Shown: positions 34,711 to 44,097 of the stretch, in pieces
Position numbering within the stretch: the stretch's first letter is position 1
Layout of the letters: every line of letters begins with the position of its first letter
Assembly: GCA_016871175.1 (NCBI GenBank)
Contig: VFZL01000010.1
Span: 58,785 to 122,784, forward strand
Length of the DNA stretch: 64,000 nt
Reading direction: 5' to 3'
DNA from: Acidimicrobiia bacterium
GTDB taxonomy: Bacteria > Acidobacteriota > Vicinamibacteria > Vicinamibacterales > CAVVIG01
Translations under genes and position numbers: made by a program
Notes under the pieces: model-generated
What the model was told of the DNA's origin: nothing
What the model saw: only the letters and a program-made list of their open reading frames with translations
The model's database searches: none

Positions 34711-35958
34711 TTACCCTTGAAACCGCTTGAAGAGCAGCGCGGCGTTGGTGCCGCCGAAGCCGAACGAGTTGGACAGCGCGTACTCGATGGGCCAGGCCCG
34801 CTTGGCGTTCGGCACGTAATCGAGGTCGCAGGCTTCGTCAGGTTGATCCAGGTTGATGGTGGGCGGGACGAGCTGGTGGTACACGGCGAGGGCCGTGATG
34901 CCGGCTTCGAGCCCCCCGGCGGCGCCGAGCAAGTGACCTGTCATCGACTTGGTCGACGACACCGTCAGCTTGTGCGCCTGGGGACCGAAACATGTCTTGA
35001 TCGCGAACGTCTCGGTCGGGTCGTTGATCGGTGTCGAGGTGCCGTGCGCATTGATGTAGTTGACCACGGACGGCGAGACGCCCGCGGACTGGACAGCGGC
35101 CGCCATGGCACGCACGGCTCCATTGGCGTCCTCGGGCTGACCGGTCATGTGGTACGCGTCGCCTGACATGCCGTAGCCGACGACCTCCGCGTACACACGC
35201 GCGCCGCGCTTTTGCGCCGCGCTCAGCTCCTCCAGCACCACAACCCCCGCCCCCTCGCCAAGGACGAAGCCATCTCGGTCCTTGTCAAACGGACGGCTCG
35301 CCTTGGTCGGCTCGGCGTTGCGCGTCGACAGCGCGCGCAGCGCGGCGAAACCGCCAACGCCCATGGCGCACACAGCCGCCTCGGAGCCGCCTGCGATCAT
35401 GGCGTCCGCGGCGCCGCGCTTGATGATCTCGTACGCATCCCCAACGGCGTGCGCCGACGCCGTACACGCCGCGCACGTGGCGGAGTTGGGCCCCTTGGCC
35501 CCAAACCGGATCGAGACCTGGCCGGCCGCCAGATTGATGATGGCCGACGGAATGAAGAACGGCGAGATCTTGCGAGGTCCACCCTCGAGAAAGGCCTTGT
35601 GCTCCTTCTCGATGGTGGTGAATCCGCCGATGCCAGAGGCGATGAAGACGCCAACGCGCGTATCGTTGGCCGGCGTGATCTGGAGCCCCGCGTCGGACAT
35701 CGCACCATCCGCCGCGGCGATCGCGAACTGGATGAAGATGTCCATCTTCTTCACGTCTTTCTTGTCGATGTGCTGCAGCGGATCGAAGCCCTTGACCTCA
35801 CCGGCAATGCGAGTCGAGAAGGCAGATGCGTCGAATCGCGTGATCGGACCGATGCCGCTGCGCCCCTCGGAGAGCGCCTCCCAGTTGGCCTCGGTGCCAA
35901 TGCCCAACGCCGACACCAGGCCGATGCCGGTGACGACCACTCGCCGACTGCTATTCAT
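34711..35958 (-). CDS. fabF: 3-oxoacyl-ACP synthase II
   Basis: A 415-residue condensing enzyme that elongates fatty acids on ACP. The active-site Cys sits in TCAACTASAHAVGDA near residue 163. The His pair is in NAHGTSTPINDPTE and SMTGHLLGAAGGLEAG, and the C-terminal NSFGFGGTNAALL is the KAS signature. It lies 18 bp after acpP on the same strand, in the classical plsX-fabD-fabG-acpP-fabF order. It is complete and typical. Confidence 0.97.
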   Translation of the reverse strand: MNSSRRVVVTGIGLVSALGIGTEANWEALSEGRSGIGPITRFDASAFSTRIAGEVKGFDPLQHIDKKDVKKMDIFIQFAIAAADGAMSDAGLQITPANDTRVGVFIASGIGGFTTIEKEHKAFLEGGPRKISPFFIPSAIINLAAGQVSIRFGAKGPNSATCAACTASAHAVGDAYEIIKRGAADAMIAGGSEAAVCAMGVGGFAALRALSTRNAEPTKASRPFDKDRDGFVLGEGAGVVVLEELSAAQKRGARVYAEVVGYGMSGDAYHMTGQPEDANGAVRAMAAAVQSAGVSPSVVNYINAHGTSTPINDPTETFAIKTCFGPQAHKLTVSSTKSMTGHLLGAAGGLEAGITALAVYHQLVPPTINLDQPDEACDLDYVPNAKRAWPIEYALSNSFGFGGTNAALLFKRFQG

Positions 35959-35976
35959 GATGGGTTCGCGGCCGTC

Positions 35977-36219
35977 CTACTTCTTCGACTTGGCGGCGGA
36001 CTCGATGTACTCCACGGCTTCCTTGACACGGGTGATCTTCTCGGCGTCCTCGTCCGGGATCTCGATCCCGAACTCCTCTTCGAACGCCATCACGAGCTCG
36101 ACCGTGTCCAGCGAATCGGCGCCCAAGTCGTCTACGAACGACGCGTCCGGCGTCACTTCCTCTTCGTCGACGCCGAGCTGTTCCACGATGATGCTCTTGA
36201 CCTTGTCGGATACCGCCAT
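35977..36219 (-). CDS. acpP: Acyl carrier protein
   Basis: An 80-residue carrier for fatty-acid intermediates. The phosphopantetheine-bearing Ser is in [18 protein letters not shown] near residue 38. The sequence is acidic with four predicted helices. Two ATG codons occur at 36222 and 36219; the second is preferred because AGGAGGA lies at proper distance only from it. It lies between fabG and fabF with 8 bp and 18 bp spacers. Confidence 0.97.
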   Translation of the reverse strand: MAVSDKVKSIIVEQLGVDEEEVTPDASFVDDLGADSLDTVELVMAFEEEFGIEIPDEDAEKITRVKEAVEYIESAAKSKK

Positions 36220-36227
36220 CATTCCTC

Positions 36228-36968
36228 CTACATGTACATCCCGCCGTTGACGGCCAGAACGTGTCCAGTAATATACGCTGCCTCATCCGACGCCAAGAAG
36301 CACGCCGCGGCAGCCACGTCGTCCACTGATCCCAAGCGTCCGAGAGGAATCTGCTCGGTCCAGGCCGTGTGCGCCTTCTCTCCCAGTGCCCGTGTCATGT
36401 CCGTGTCGATCATGCCGGGCGCAATCACGTTGACCGTCACGTTTCGCGAGGCGACCTCGCGCGCGAGCGCCTTCGCGAACCCGATCAAACCGGCCTTGGA
36501 CGCCGCATAGTTGGTTTGACCGGCGTTGCCCATCTGGCCGACCACCGAGCTGACGGCGATGATCCGGCCCGCGCGTTGCTTGATCATCGGCCTGATCGCG
36601 GCCTGCGCGAGCACGAAGGATGCCGTGAGGTTGGTCGCGATGACGGCGTCCCAGTCGTCGCGTTTCATGCGCAGCAACAGCTGATCCCGTGTGATGCCGG
36701 CGTTGCTGATGAGAATGTCCAGTCGTCCGTGGCGCTCGATGATGGCCGGGGGAATCTGCTCGAGGGCAGCCGTGTCGGTCACGTCGATGCCGACCGCTTC
36801 GGCACGCCCACCAGACGCGACGATATCGGCCGCAGCAGTGCCAGCATGATCGCCTCGGGCTGCCAACACGACCGTTGCGCCCTGCTCCGCCAGGCGCGCG
36901 GCCACAGCCTGGCCGATGCCACGCGACGCACCGGTGACCAACGCGACTTTTCCGCTCAGGCCAAACAT
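36228..36968 (-). CDS. fabG: 3-oxoacyl-ACP reductase
   Basis: A 246-residue short-chain dehydrogenase that reduces 3-oxoacyl-ACP with [24 protein letters not shown] near residue 13 is the cofactor motif, [13 protein letters not shown] near 89 is the NAG motif, and the catalytic Ser-Tyr-Lys are in [10 protein letters not shown] and [11 protein letters not shown] (Ser near 140, Tyr near 153). It overlaps fabD by 13 bp and precedes acpP by 8 bp. Confidence 0.96.
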   Translation of the reverse strand: MFGLSGKVALVTGASRGIGQAVAARLAEQGATVVLAARGDHAGTAAADIVASGGRAEAVGIDVTDTAALEQIPPAIIERHGRLDILISNAGITRDQLLLRMKRDDWDAVIATNLTASFVLAQAAIRPMIKQRAGRIIAVSSVVGQMGNAGQTNYAASKAGLIGFAKALAREVASRNVTVNVIAPGMIDTDMTRALGEKAHTAWTEQIPLGRLGSVDDVAAAACFLASDEAAYITGHVLAVNGGMYM

Positions 36969-37885
36969 GCTTCGACTGCCTCGAGGTCCGCGGGCTTCTC
37001 CAAGCTGATGACCTGCGCGTCCCGATGAATCTTGCGGACCAGCCTGCTCAACACGGTACCTGGACCTACCTCAACATACGTTGTGACGCCCTCGGACGCA
37101 AGGCGACGCACGACCGCCTCCCAGCGGACCGGCGCGGAAATCTGTGCCACCAGCGCTTCGATGGCGTCGCCGGCCCGCCGTTTAGGCTCGGCATCAACGT
37201 TGGCCACGACCGGCACGCACGGGTCCTGGACGGTCAGCGCCCGCAGCTCAGGGGCAAGGCGCTCTTGAGCGGGCTGCATGAGCGCGCAGTGAAACGGCGC
37301 ACTGACGGTGAGCGGGATCACGCGCCTGGCCCCGAGCGCCTTCGCGCGCGCGCCCGCGCGCGCGACCGCGGCCGTCGTGCCGGCAATCACCACCTGGCCG
37401 GCGCCGTTCAAGTTCGCCGGGCTGACGACGTCGCCATCAGCCGCCTCGGCACACGCCTGAAGCACGGCGCTCTCGTCGAGGCCAAGAATCGCGGCCATCG
37501 CGCCGGTGCCCACCGGCACGGTCTCCTGCATGTACTGGCCACGGCGGCGGACAATGTGGAGTGCGTCGGCGAAGGAGAACGTCCCGGCGGCGACGTGCGC
37601 GGCGTACTCGCCCAGGCTGTGACCGGCGACAAACGCCGGCGTCACGGCACGCGACGCCAGAAGGCGGCATGCGGCCGTGCTGACCGCGAGCAGGGCGGGC
37701 TGGGTGTTCTCCGTCAGGGTCAAGGCCGCCTCTGGGCCATCGAAGCAGACCCGACTCAGGGCTTCCCCCCCGAACGCGCGATCGGCCTCAACGAACGTCT
37801 CGCGACAGACGTCGAAGCTGTCGGCCAGGGCCTGGCCCATGCCAACCTTCTGGGATCCTTGTCCGGGAAAGATGAACGCGATCAC
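36956..37885 (-). CDS. fabD: Malonyl-CoA:ACP transacylase
   Basis: A 309-residue enzyme that charges ACP with malonate. FPGQGSQKVGMGQAL opens the fold, and the catalytic Ser is in GHSLGEYAAHVAAG near residue 92. The His in SAPFHCALMQPA near residue 199 completes the dyad. It overlaps plsX by 4 bp and fabG by 13 bp, so the three are translated together. Confidence 0.96.
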   Translation of the reverse strand: MIAFIFPGQGSQKVGMGQALADSFDVCRETFVEADRAFGGEALSRVCFDGPEAALTLTENTQPALLAVSTAACRLLASRAVTPAFVAGHSLGEYAAHVAAGTFSFADALHIVRRRGQYMQETVPVGTGAMAAILGLDESAVLQACAEAADGDVVSPANLNGAGQVVIAGTTAAVARAGARAKALGARRVIPLTVSAPFHCALMQPAQERLAPELRALTVQDPCVPVVANVDAEPKRRAGDAIEALVAQISAPVRWEAVVRRLASEGVTTYVEVGPGTVLSRLVRKIHRDAQVISLEKPADLEAVEACLA

Positions 37886-38892
37886 GCGTGGGGTACCGCC
37901 GCGGCGGCGATGTCTCGCTCGACGCGTTCGATGAAGCGGCTGGCAGCGAATCGATAGGCCATTGCCACGGCGTTGCGGACCGCTTTCGGGCTGGAGCGGC
38001 CGTGTCCAACGATGGCCAGTCCCGCCACGCCCAGGAGAGGCGCACCGCCGTACTCCGAGTAGTCGACGCGCCGACGGAAGTGCCGGAGCGTGCGGCGAGT
38101 GAGCAGCGACCCCAGGCGCATCGTGTAGGTGCTCGTCAGCTCCTCGCGGAGCAGTTCCTCGACGACCTCGACGAGACCCTCGCTGGTCTTGAGCGCAATA
38201 TTGCCGGTGAACCCGTCGCAGACGATGACGTCGGCATCACCCGTGTAGATGTCGCGCGCTTCGAGGTTCCCGATGAACGTGAGCGAGGAGGCTTTCAGCA
38301 AACGGTACGCGTCCCGTGTCAGTTCGTTCCCTTTGGTCTCTTCTTCGCCAATCGACAGGAGCGCGACGCGCGGCCGGTCGATGCCTAACGCCACACGCGC
38401 ATACATGCTCCCCATCACCGCGAACTGCAGCAGATGCGACGGTCGGCATTCCACGCTCGCTCCGACATCTAGCAGCAGCGCGGGCTGCTGGCGCGTGGGA
38501 ATGGTCGCCGCGAGGGCCGGCCGGTCGGCACCCGGCAGCATCCCGAACGCGCCATGCGCCGCGATCACCGTCGCGCCTGTGTGCCCCGCGCTGAAGAGCG
38601 CCGCCGCCTCGCCGCGGGCGACGAGGTCGACGGCCACCCGAATCGACGCCCCCGGCCGACGCCGAAGCGTCGCGGCCGGCGGGTCCGCCATGCCGATGAC
38701 GGCGTCGGCGTGCGCGAAACGCACCCGAGTCGGATCGACCTCTGGATGCCGCTCGACCTCTTCGGCCAACGTGCGTTCCGGACCCACGAGCGTGACGCCC
38801 ACGTCCAAGTGGCGCGTGGCGGCCAGCGCCCCGTCCACGATGTGGTGGGGAGCCTCGTCGCCGCCCATCGCGTCGATCGCGATCCAGATCAT
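37882..38892 (-). CDS. plsX: Phosphate acyltransferase PlsX
   Basis: A 336-residue enzyme that makes acyl-phosphate from acyl-ACP to start phospholipid synthesis. IAIDAMGGDEAPHHIVDGAL opens the protein, and the family blocks ALFSAGHTGATVIAA, LLDVGASVECRPSHLLQFA, SIGEEETKGNEL and VIVCDGFTGNIALKTSEGL are clear. A TTG at 38904 is the first in-frame start; the ATG at 38892 puts the family N-terminus at the usual place. It follows rpmF by 79 bp and overlaps fabD. Confidence 0.95.
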   Translation of the reverse strand: MIWIAIDAMGGDEAPHHIVDGALAATRHLDVGVTLVGPERTLAEEVERHPEVDPTRVRFAHADAVIGMADPPAATLRRRPGASIRVAVDLVARGEAAALFSAGHTGATVIAAHGAFGMLPGADRPALAATIPTRQQPALLLDVGASVECRPSHLLQFAVMGSMYARVALGIDRPRVALLSIGEEETKGNELTRDAYRLLKASSLTFIGNLEARDIYTGDADVIVCDGFTGNIALKTSEGLVEVVEELLREELTSTYTMRLGSLLTRRTLRHFRRRVDYSEYGGAPLLGVAGLAIVGHGRSSPKAVRNAVAMAYRFAASRFIERVERDIAAAAVPHA

Positions 38893-38971
38893 GGGGATGA
38901 ACAACCGTGTCGGTTCCCGGGCCAGCGTTCACGGGTCTGCTCTGAACGCGAGAACCTCGGAGCCAACGCCT

Positions 38972-39154
38972 TTACTCCTCCGGAACCGCCCTCGCCTGCC
39001 GACCGCGGTAATAGCCGCAGTGCGCGCAGACGCGGTGCGGGGGCTTCGGCTCGTGGCAATGCGGGCATTCGGCCAGGCCGACGGCCTGCAATGCGTCGTG
39101 CGTCCGGCGCTTTGCCGTACGAGTCTTGGAGTGTCGTCGTTTAGGGTTTGGCAT
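38972..39154 (-). CDS. rpmF: 50S ribosomal protein L32
   Basis: A 60-residue ribosomal protein. MPNPKRRHSKTRTAKRR is the conserved N-terminus. The zinc-binding Cys pairs CPHC and CAHC are at about residues 30-33 and 43-46, so this is the four-Cys (C+) form rather than the zinc-independent one. It lies 35 bp after yceD, as in many bacteria where yceD and rpmF are adjacent. Confidence 0.97.
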   Translation of the reverse strand: MPNPKRRHSKTRTAKRRTHDALQAVGLAECPHCHEPKPPHRVCAHCGYYRGRQARAVPEE

Positions 39155-39189
39155 GCGTGGCTCCCGTGGGCGGGCTGGTCGTCCCGCCC

Positions 39190-39726
39190 CTAATGATCAT
39201 TCCGCTCGCTGTCACGCAGCGTGCGAAGTGTAGCGAACCGCGGGTCCTCCCAGTCCTGGGCGCAGCCGCAGCTGCCCTTGTTCCAGTTCGTCCCGCACTG
39301 AGGGCACAGTCCCCGACAGGCGTCGGTGCAAAGCGGTTTCATAGGCACGGCCAGGTAGAGCCGCTCGCGCATCAACTGACCGAGATCGATCGCCTCATCG
39401 TCGTAAAACGCGGCGGAGAAGTCGTCTTCCTGCACCTCGCGCTCGACCGCATCGGCGGCCGCACGACGGGGTTGGTAACGCAGGTCGAACGGCACGTCCA
39501 GGGGCATCCGAAAGGGTTCGAGACACCGGCTACAGGAGAGCTCGACGGCCGTTTGCACCTGCCCGACCAAATGAAAGCGCTCGTCGTCCTTGGAGAGATC
39601 GAACCCGAGCCGGACAGGATCGGTGACGGTGAACGTCTCGCGATCCTCGACGAAGACGTCGGGCTGGTACGTGCGGTCGAACCGCTCGTGAACCGTCCGG
39701 ACCCTCGCAAGGCTCAGCGTCAGCAC
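39190..39726 (-). CDS. yceD: DUF177 (YceD) ribosome-linked protein
   Basis: A 178-residue protein of the YceD/DUF177 family, which in several bacteria affects 23S rRNA levels. VELSCSRCLEPFRMPLDVPF near residue 68 and the C-terminal LCPQCGTNWNKGSCGC are the family Cys motifs, probably a zinc site. The downstream neighbour is rpmF, as is typical. The ATG at 39726 starts the long plus-less run that ends in the fatty-acid genes. Confidence 0.9.
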   Translation of the reverse strand: MLTLSLARVRTVHERFDRTYQPDVFVEDRETFTVTDPVRLGFDLSKDDERFHLVGQVQTAVELSCSRCLEPFRMPLDVPFDLRYQPRRAAADAVEREVQEDDFSAAFYDDEAIDLGQLMRERLYLAVPMKPLCTDACRGLCPQCGTNWNKGSCGCAQDWEDPRFATLRTLRDSERNDH

Positions 39727-39828
39727 AATCTTCTATTCTACTTCATCGGAGGGGATCTCGCCCTGCCAAGGACGCGAGGCCAGGACCTGCCTCGACGCGC
39801 GCGAGCCGGTGGGCAGCCCACGGCACGG

Positions 39829-40866
39829 CTACTCGATGGCCCAGGGCTTCGGGACGTAAAGATGCTCGAAAAGGCGGACGGCATATCGATCGGTCATCCC
39901 GGCGAGGAAGTCCCGGGCGGCAGCGTCGAGCCCCTCCGTGCCGATCGTGCGCGCATCGAGGAACTCGGTCGGACGCTCGCGGATTTTCTCCCACAGCAAG
40001 GTCAACACGTCCGTGGCCTTTCTGAACTCGGCGGTGGCGATCGCATTTTCGTAGACGGCGTCGAAGAGGAACCTGCGCAGCCCCAGGACTGCGTCGAGCG
40101 CCGGCGGGCTCATCCGGATCTCGGTCAGGCCTCCCGCCAGCGTCTCGGTGACCACGTCGCGCACCAGCGTCCCGATGCGCGCCGACGCCGAGAGTCCCAG
40201 CCGCTGCACAAACCCTCCGGGCAAATCTTCGGCCTTCAGCAACCCGGCGCGTGTGGCATCGTCGATGTCGTGGTTGACGTAGGCGATGATGTCGGCCACG
40301 CGCATGATCTGCCCCTCGATGGTGCTCGACCGGAGTGCCGGCGGCATGCCGACCGGCGCACCGGACTTGCCTTTCGAGTGCTTGGCGATGCCGTCTCGCA
40401 CCTCCCATGTGAGGTTCAATCCCTGGCCGTCGTTTTCCAACCGGTCGACGATGCGCAGACTCTGTTCGTAGTGGTTGAAGCCGCCGGGCACGAGGCCGTC
40501 GATCACGCGCTCACCGGCATGACCGAACGGCGTGTGGCCGAGGTCGTGACCGAGAGCGATGGCCTCGGTCAGCTCTTCATGGAGGCGCAAGACCTTGGCG
40601 ATGGTCCGTGCAATCTGCGACACCTCGAGGGTGTGCGTGAGGCGCGTGCGGTAGTGATCGCCGGTCGGGGCGAAGAACACTTGGGTCTTGTGCTTCAAGC
40701 GGCGGAACGCCTTGCAGTGGATGATGCGATCGCGATCGCGCTGGAACGCCGGACGGACCGAGTCCTCCTGTTCCGGCCGAAGACGACCCTGGGAGTCCGC
40801 ACTCTTGGCGGCTTGCGGTGCCAGAATCTCGCGCTCGCGCGCTTCGAGCTGTTCTCGGATGGTCAC
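39829..40866 (-). CDS. dgt: Deoxyguanosinetriphosphate triphosphohydrolase-like protein
   Basis: A 345-residue HD-domain dNTPase that releases tripolyphosphate from dGTP or another dNTP. The metal ligands are in RLTHTLEVSQIARTI near residue 76 and GHDLGHTPFGHAGERV near 110, with the later Asp in VADIIAYVNHDIDDA. The N-terminal ERGRxR-type segment SVRPAFQRDRDRIIHCKAFRRL is near residue 37. It overlaps the deoB stop by 4 bp and is the last gene of the mqn-menG-miaA run. Substrate preference cannot be read from sequence. Confidence 0.9.
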   Translation of the reverse strand: MTIREQLEAREREILAPQAAKSADSQGRLRPEQEDSVRPAFQRDRDRIIHCKAFRRLKHKTQVFFAPTGDHYRTRLTHTLEVSQIARTIAKVLRLHEELTEAIALGHDLGHTPFGHAGERVIDGLVPGGFNHYEQSLRIVDRLENDGQGLNLTWEVRDGIAKHSKGKSGAPVGMPPALRSSTIEGQIMRVADIIAYVNHDIDDATRAGLLKAEDLPGGFVQRLGLSASARIGTLVRDVVTETLAGGLTEIRMSPPALDAVLGLRRFLFDAVYENAIATAEFRKATDVLTLLWEKIRERPTEFLDARTIGTEGLDAAARDFLAGMTDRYAVRLFEHLYVPKPWAIE

Positions 40867-42038
40867 GCGGCGAGTACCTCGGAGAGAAAGCTGGTGCCGT
40901 GCGCGAGCACCCCGACACCGAAGAGCTCCGCGAGCGTCTGTCCGAGATCCGCGAACGTGCGACGCGTGCCGATCTCGGCGCCCGAACGGACGCGAGGGCC
41001 GGCCAGCAGGATCGGGACGTGCTCGCGCGAGTGATCCGTGCTCGGTGTGCTGGGATCGTTCCCATGATCGGCAGTGACAATCAGCAGGTCACGTGCCTTC
41101 AATCGGGGCAAGAGTTGACCGAGGCGTCGATCGAAGCGCTCGAGGTTGTCCGCGTATCCAACCACGTCGTTACGGTGACCGTACTGCGTATCGAAGTCGA
41201 CGAGGTTCGCAAAGATGAGACCGTGTGACAGGGCCTCCAGGCGTTCGACCACGCGGTCCATCCCCTCTTCGTCGCTCGCGGTGTGAACGGATTCCGTGAT
41301 GCCACGCTTCGCGAAGAGATCCTCGATCTTGCCAATCGCGACAACCGGCACCCGCTGCGCCGTCAAACGGTCCAGGAGGGTCTCGCCCGTCGGCGGCAAC
41401 GCGTAGTCGTGTCGGTTGGCCGTGCGGCTGAACGCACCGGGGGCACCCACAAATGGCCGAGCGATGACGCGTCCCACGCCCAGCCCCTTGGCGGCCAGAC
41501 CGTACGCGATCTGACAGGCTCGATACAGCTCATCGAGCGGCACCACGTGCTCGTGCGCCGCAATCTGAAACACGCTGTCGGCGGACGTGTACACGATCCA
41601 GGCTCCGGTGCGCATGTGCTCGGGCCCGAGCTCGTCGATGATCGCCGTCCCGGATGCCGCCTTGTTGCCCAGCACGCGTCGCTCGGTCCGCCGCGCGAAC
41701 TCCTCGATGAGCGAGAGGGGAAAACCATTCGGAAACACGGGAAACGGCCGATCGAGCACGACCCCCATCAACTCCCAATGGCCAGTGACGGAGTCCTTGC
41801 CCGCGGACGCTTCGGCCATTCGTCCGCACGCACCAAGCGGCGGCAGGACCGGTCCCCCGATCCGCGCCACCCGAGCCAGGCCGAGCGTGCGCAGGTGCGG
41901 CACGCGCAGTCCCACCGCATCGGCGATGTGGCCGAGCGTGTCGCTCCCGGCGTCTCCGTAGGACGCGGCATCAGGCAGCTCACCGGCCCCGACACTGTCG
42001 AGAACGATGACGATCGCGCGGGCTGGTTGTGAAGTCAC
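40863..42038 (-). CDS. deoB: Phosphopentomutase
   Basis: A 391-residue alkaline-phosphatase-superfamily mutase that interconverts ribose 1-phosphate and ribose 5-phosphate, and the deoxy forms. The metal and phosphoacceptor motifs are VLDSVGAGELPDAASYGDAG near residue 16, KDSVTGHWELMGV near 90, and the C-terminal TADHGNDPSTPSTDHSREHV. The GTG at 42038 overlaps the miaA stop by 4 bp; the longer frame to 42122 adds an Arg-rich stretch and is rejected. It links with deoC and rpiB at 21.6-23.1 kb in nucleoside catabolism, although in a different operon. Confidence 0.95.
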   Translation of the reverse strand: MTSQPARAIVIVLDSVGAGELPDAASYGDAGSDTLGHIADAVGLRVPHLRTLGLARVARIGGPVLPPLGACGRMAEASAGKDSVTGHWELMGVVLDRPFPVFPNGFPLSLIEEFARRTERRVLGNKAASGTAIIDELGPEHMRTGAWIVYTSADSVFQIAAHEHVVPLDELYRACQIAYGLAAKGLGVGRVIARPFVGAPGAFSRTANRHDYALPPTGETLLDRLTAQRVPVVAIGKIEDLFAKRGITESVHTASDEEGMDRVVERLEALSHGLIFANLVDFDTQYGHRNDVVGYADNLERFDRRLGQLLPRLKARDLLIVTADHGNDPSTPSTDHSREHVPILLAGPRVRSGAEIGTRRTFADLGQTLAELFGVGVLAHGTSFLSEVLAA

Positions 42039-42982
42039 GAAGCGTCGATCAAGCCAGCGTCGCGAAGACACTGGCACACGGCCACCCGTGTCGCCGGCAG
42101 GTCGCCAGGTCCGTCGAACCACCGTAGGTTAGGCTCTTTGCGAAACCAGATCAACTGACGCCGGGCGTAACGGCGGTTCTCCTGGGCAATCAGCGCGCGC
42201 GTGGCAGCTTCGTCGCGCACACCGTGAAGATGCTCGAGTGCCTGTCGATAGACGAGTCCGCCGAACGGGCGCGCGGTCTCTGGAACGCCGCGCGCCAGGA
42301 GCGTGCGCATTTCATCCAGCAGCCCACGCTCGAACTGTTGGTCGACGCGTCGTGTGACGCGCCGCAACGTCTCCTCCGCGGGTTGGCGCAGTGCGATTGC
42401 GAGGACGCGAAGGTCCGCGATCGGCGACGCGGTCGCGGCGAAGTGCGCGGTCAGCGGGCGGCCGGTCAGCCAGAAGACTTCGAGCGCGCGCACCAACCGC
42501 TTCAGGTCCTTCGGTTGGATACGCGCCGCCGACGTCGGATCCGTGCGGGCGAGCATCCGATGCAGGAAGGGCGCACCACCGTGCCGCGCGGCGATCCGTT
42601 CGAGTCGCGCCCTCAGTGAGGCCTGCTTGCCCGGCCCCGGAAACAGTCCACGCGTGAGCGCGCGGTAATACAAGCCCGTGCCGCCGACGACCAACGGGAG
42701 ACGCCCACGGCCGCGGATCTCCCGGATCACGCGCGCCGCGTCGCGAGCGAAATCGGCGGCGTTGTACTCATTCGTGGGCTCGACGATGTCGATGAGGTGA
42801 TGTGGGATGCCGCCTTGCTCCGTCAGTGGCACCTTGTCGGTGCCAATGTCGAAGCCGCGGTAGACCGCGGTGGAGTCACAGTTCACGATCTCACCGTTGA
42901 ACCGCTGCGCTACTGCGATGGCCAGGGCACTTTTCCCCACCGTCGTCGGCCCCAGAATCGCCGCGACATCCGGAGGGGTCAC
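42035..42982 (-). CDS. miaA: tRNA dimethylallyltransferase
   Basis: A 315-residue enzyme that adds a dimethylallyl group to A37 of tRNAs reading UNN codons. The P-loop is ILGPTTVGKSALAIAVAQ near residue 10, with NCDSTAVYRGFDIGTDK and LVVGGTGLYYRALTRG as the other family motifs. The C-terminal YARRQLIWFRKEPNLRWFD is the tRNA-binding region. The GTG at 42982 is preferred because it overlaps the stop of the upstream micro-ORF as GTGA, the overlap type used throughout this run. The usual family DSxQ motif reads DSTA here. Confidence 0.93.
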   Translation of the reverse strand: MTPPDVAAILGPTTVGKSALAIAVAQRFNGEIVNCDSTAVYRGFDIGTDKVPLTEQGGIPHHLIDIVEPTNEYNAADFARDAARVIREIRGRGRLPLVVGGTGLYYRALTRGLFPGPGKQASLRARLERIAARHGGAPFLHRMLARTDPTSAARIQPKDLKRLVRALEVFWLTGRPLTAHFAATASPIADLRVLAIALRQPAEETLRRVTRRVDQQFERGLLDEMRTLLARGVPETARPFGGLVYRQALEHLHGVRDEAATRALIAQENRRYARRQLIWFRKEPNLRWFDGPGDLPATRVAVCQCLRDAGLIDAS

Positions 42983-43056
42983 CACAGCCGCCACAGGAGG
43001 TAGACCAGCAACACGACCAGCAGCAGCACGAGCCCACGCTGTTCGACGACCGTCAT
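42979..43056 (-). CDS. 25-residue single-span membrane micro-protein
   Basis: A 25-residue ORF: MTVVEQRGL, then a run of Leu/Val forming one membrane helix, then YLLWRLW. It has a GGGCGG site 2-7 bp before its ATG, starts 6 bp after the stop of the TonB-like gene, and its TGA overlaps the GTG of miaA as GTGA, the arrangement used by its neighbours. Such tight fit to the operon is the main evidence, since the length is too small for family assignment. It may regulate or stabilise a membrane partner such as the TonB-like protein, or act only to couple translation of miaA. Confidence 0.5.
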   Translation of the reverse strand: MTVVEQRGLVLLLVVLLVYLLWRLW

Positions 43057-43062
43057 ACCGCC

Positions 43063-44022
43063 CTACTGCGGCTGCTCGTTGTAGAAGAACGTGACAGTGA
43101 AGAAGGCCTTGTCCGATGGGTACTCTGGGGGCAGGGGTTGCGTCGGATTCGATGAGGCGAGCGCCCCGTACGCGGCGTTGTTGAAGGCCTCGATCGGCGA
43201 GGGTCCCACCACCATCAGGTCGCTGAGCGACCCGTCCTTGTGCACGTTGAACGTGATGACCACACGGCCACGCATGGACATCGCCGCGTAGGGAATCAGC
43301 CAGTTTCGCTTGACCTGCGCGACGAATCGGCGAATCCACGGCCCGAACTCGACACCCTTGGTGTCGAACTGAATCGCCGGACCGAACGCCCCCGAATCAC
43401 CCCCGGTGTTGTCGAAGTGATCCTTCTGGATGTACCGGTCCAGATTCCTCAACGCGTCCCCTAGGCGGCCGCCTGGCGAGGGTCGATTCATCGCACGCGC
43501 CATCGGGGTGGGTGGCGCCTGTGGCACTCGACCCGTCGTGGCATCAGGCAGCGTCAACGCCGCTTGGTCCTCGCTCTGGGGTGCAGGTTGCGGCTGCGGC
43601 GCCTCGGGCGCCGGTTCCGGCTGCAGACCCTGACCGCGTGCGACCCGGTCCTCGAGACGTTCGACGCGCTCAGTTGAGTCGCCGCGCGAGTACGGCAGTG
43701 GATTGGACGGCTGAGGCGCCCGCTCGCGCTGCCGAGCCATCCGATCCTGGTCCGATAACTCCGCACGCGGTGGCGGCTTGGGGGACGGCGTATCCATACG
43801 TGGCTGGACGAAAACGAACCGGGCGTTATCTCTGGGTGGAGGCTTGAGCTGCGCGCGTTCCTCGCGCTCGACCTCGAAGGCCGGCATCCACCGAGGCGCC
43901 GTCACGATCGCCAGCAGCGCCGTCAGGTGGACGATGATCGTGAGGAACACCACGTCCCGCCACGTCAGCGGGCTCACCAGATGCGGCGTATCTGGCCGGT
44001 GGTCCTCGAAATCGAAGTACAT
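43063..44022 (-). CDS. TonB-family periplasmic protein
   Basis: A 319-residue protein with one N-terminal membrane segment (VVFLTIIVHLTALLAIVTAP, residues about 25-45), a long Pro/Gln-rich periplasmic linker (residues about 60-200) and a C-terminal TonB-like domain (WIRRFVAQVKRNWLIPYAAM, then RGRVVITFNVHKDGSLSDL and VVGPSPIEAFNNAAYGALAS). It would energise outer-membrane receptors with ExbBD, though no exbB/exbD are here. The start is an ATG at 44022. It sits between menG and the micro-ORF. Confidence 0.88.
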   Translation of the reverse strand: MYFDFEDHRPDTPHLVSPLTWRDVVFLTIIVHLTALLAIVTAPRWMPAFEVEREERAQLKPPPRDNARFVFVQPRMDTPSPKPPPRAELSDQDRMARQRERAPQPSNPLPYSRGDSTERVERLEDRVARGQGLQPEPAPEAPQPQPAPQSEDQAALTLPDATTGRVPQAPPTPMARAMNRPSPGGRLGDALRNLDRYIQKDHFDNTGGDSGAFGPAIQFDTKGVEFGPWIRRFVAQVKRNWLIPYAAMSMRGRVVITFNVHKDGSLSDLMVVGPSPIEAFNNAAYGALASSNPTQPLPPEYPSDKAFFTVTFFYNEQPQ

Positions 44023-44097
44023 CAGCGGGTTAGAGCAGTATACCTTGGCGCGCGTGGTGGCCGATGCCTACGTTGCATGGCGTGGTGATCGTGCCGC

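Noticed and set aside
42038..43339. Longer N-termini for miaA and deoB
   Set aside because: The extensions are Arg/Pro-rich and break the GTGA overlap pattern.
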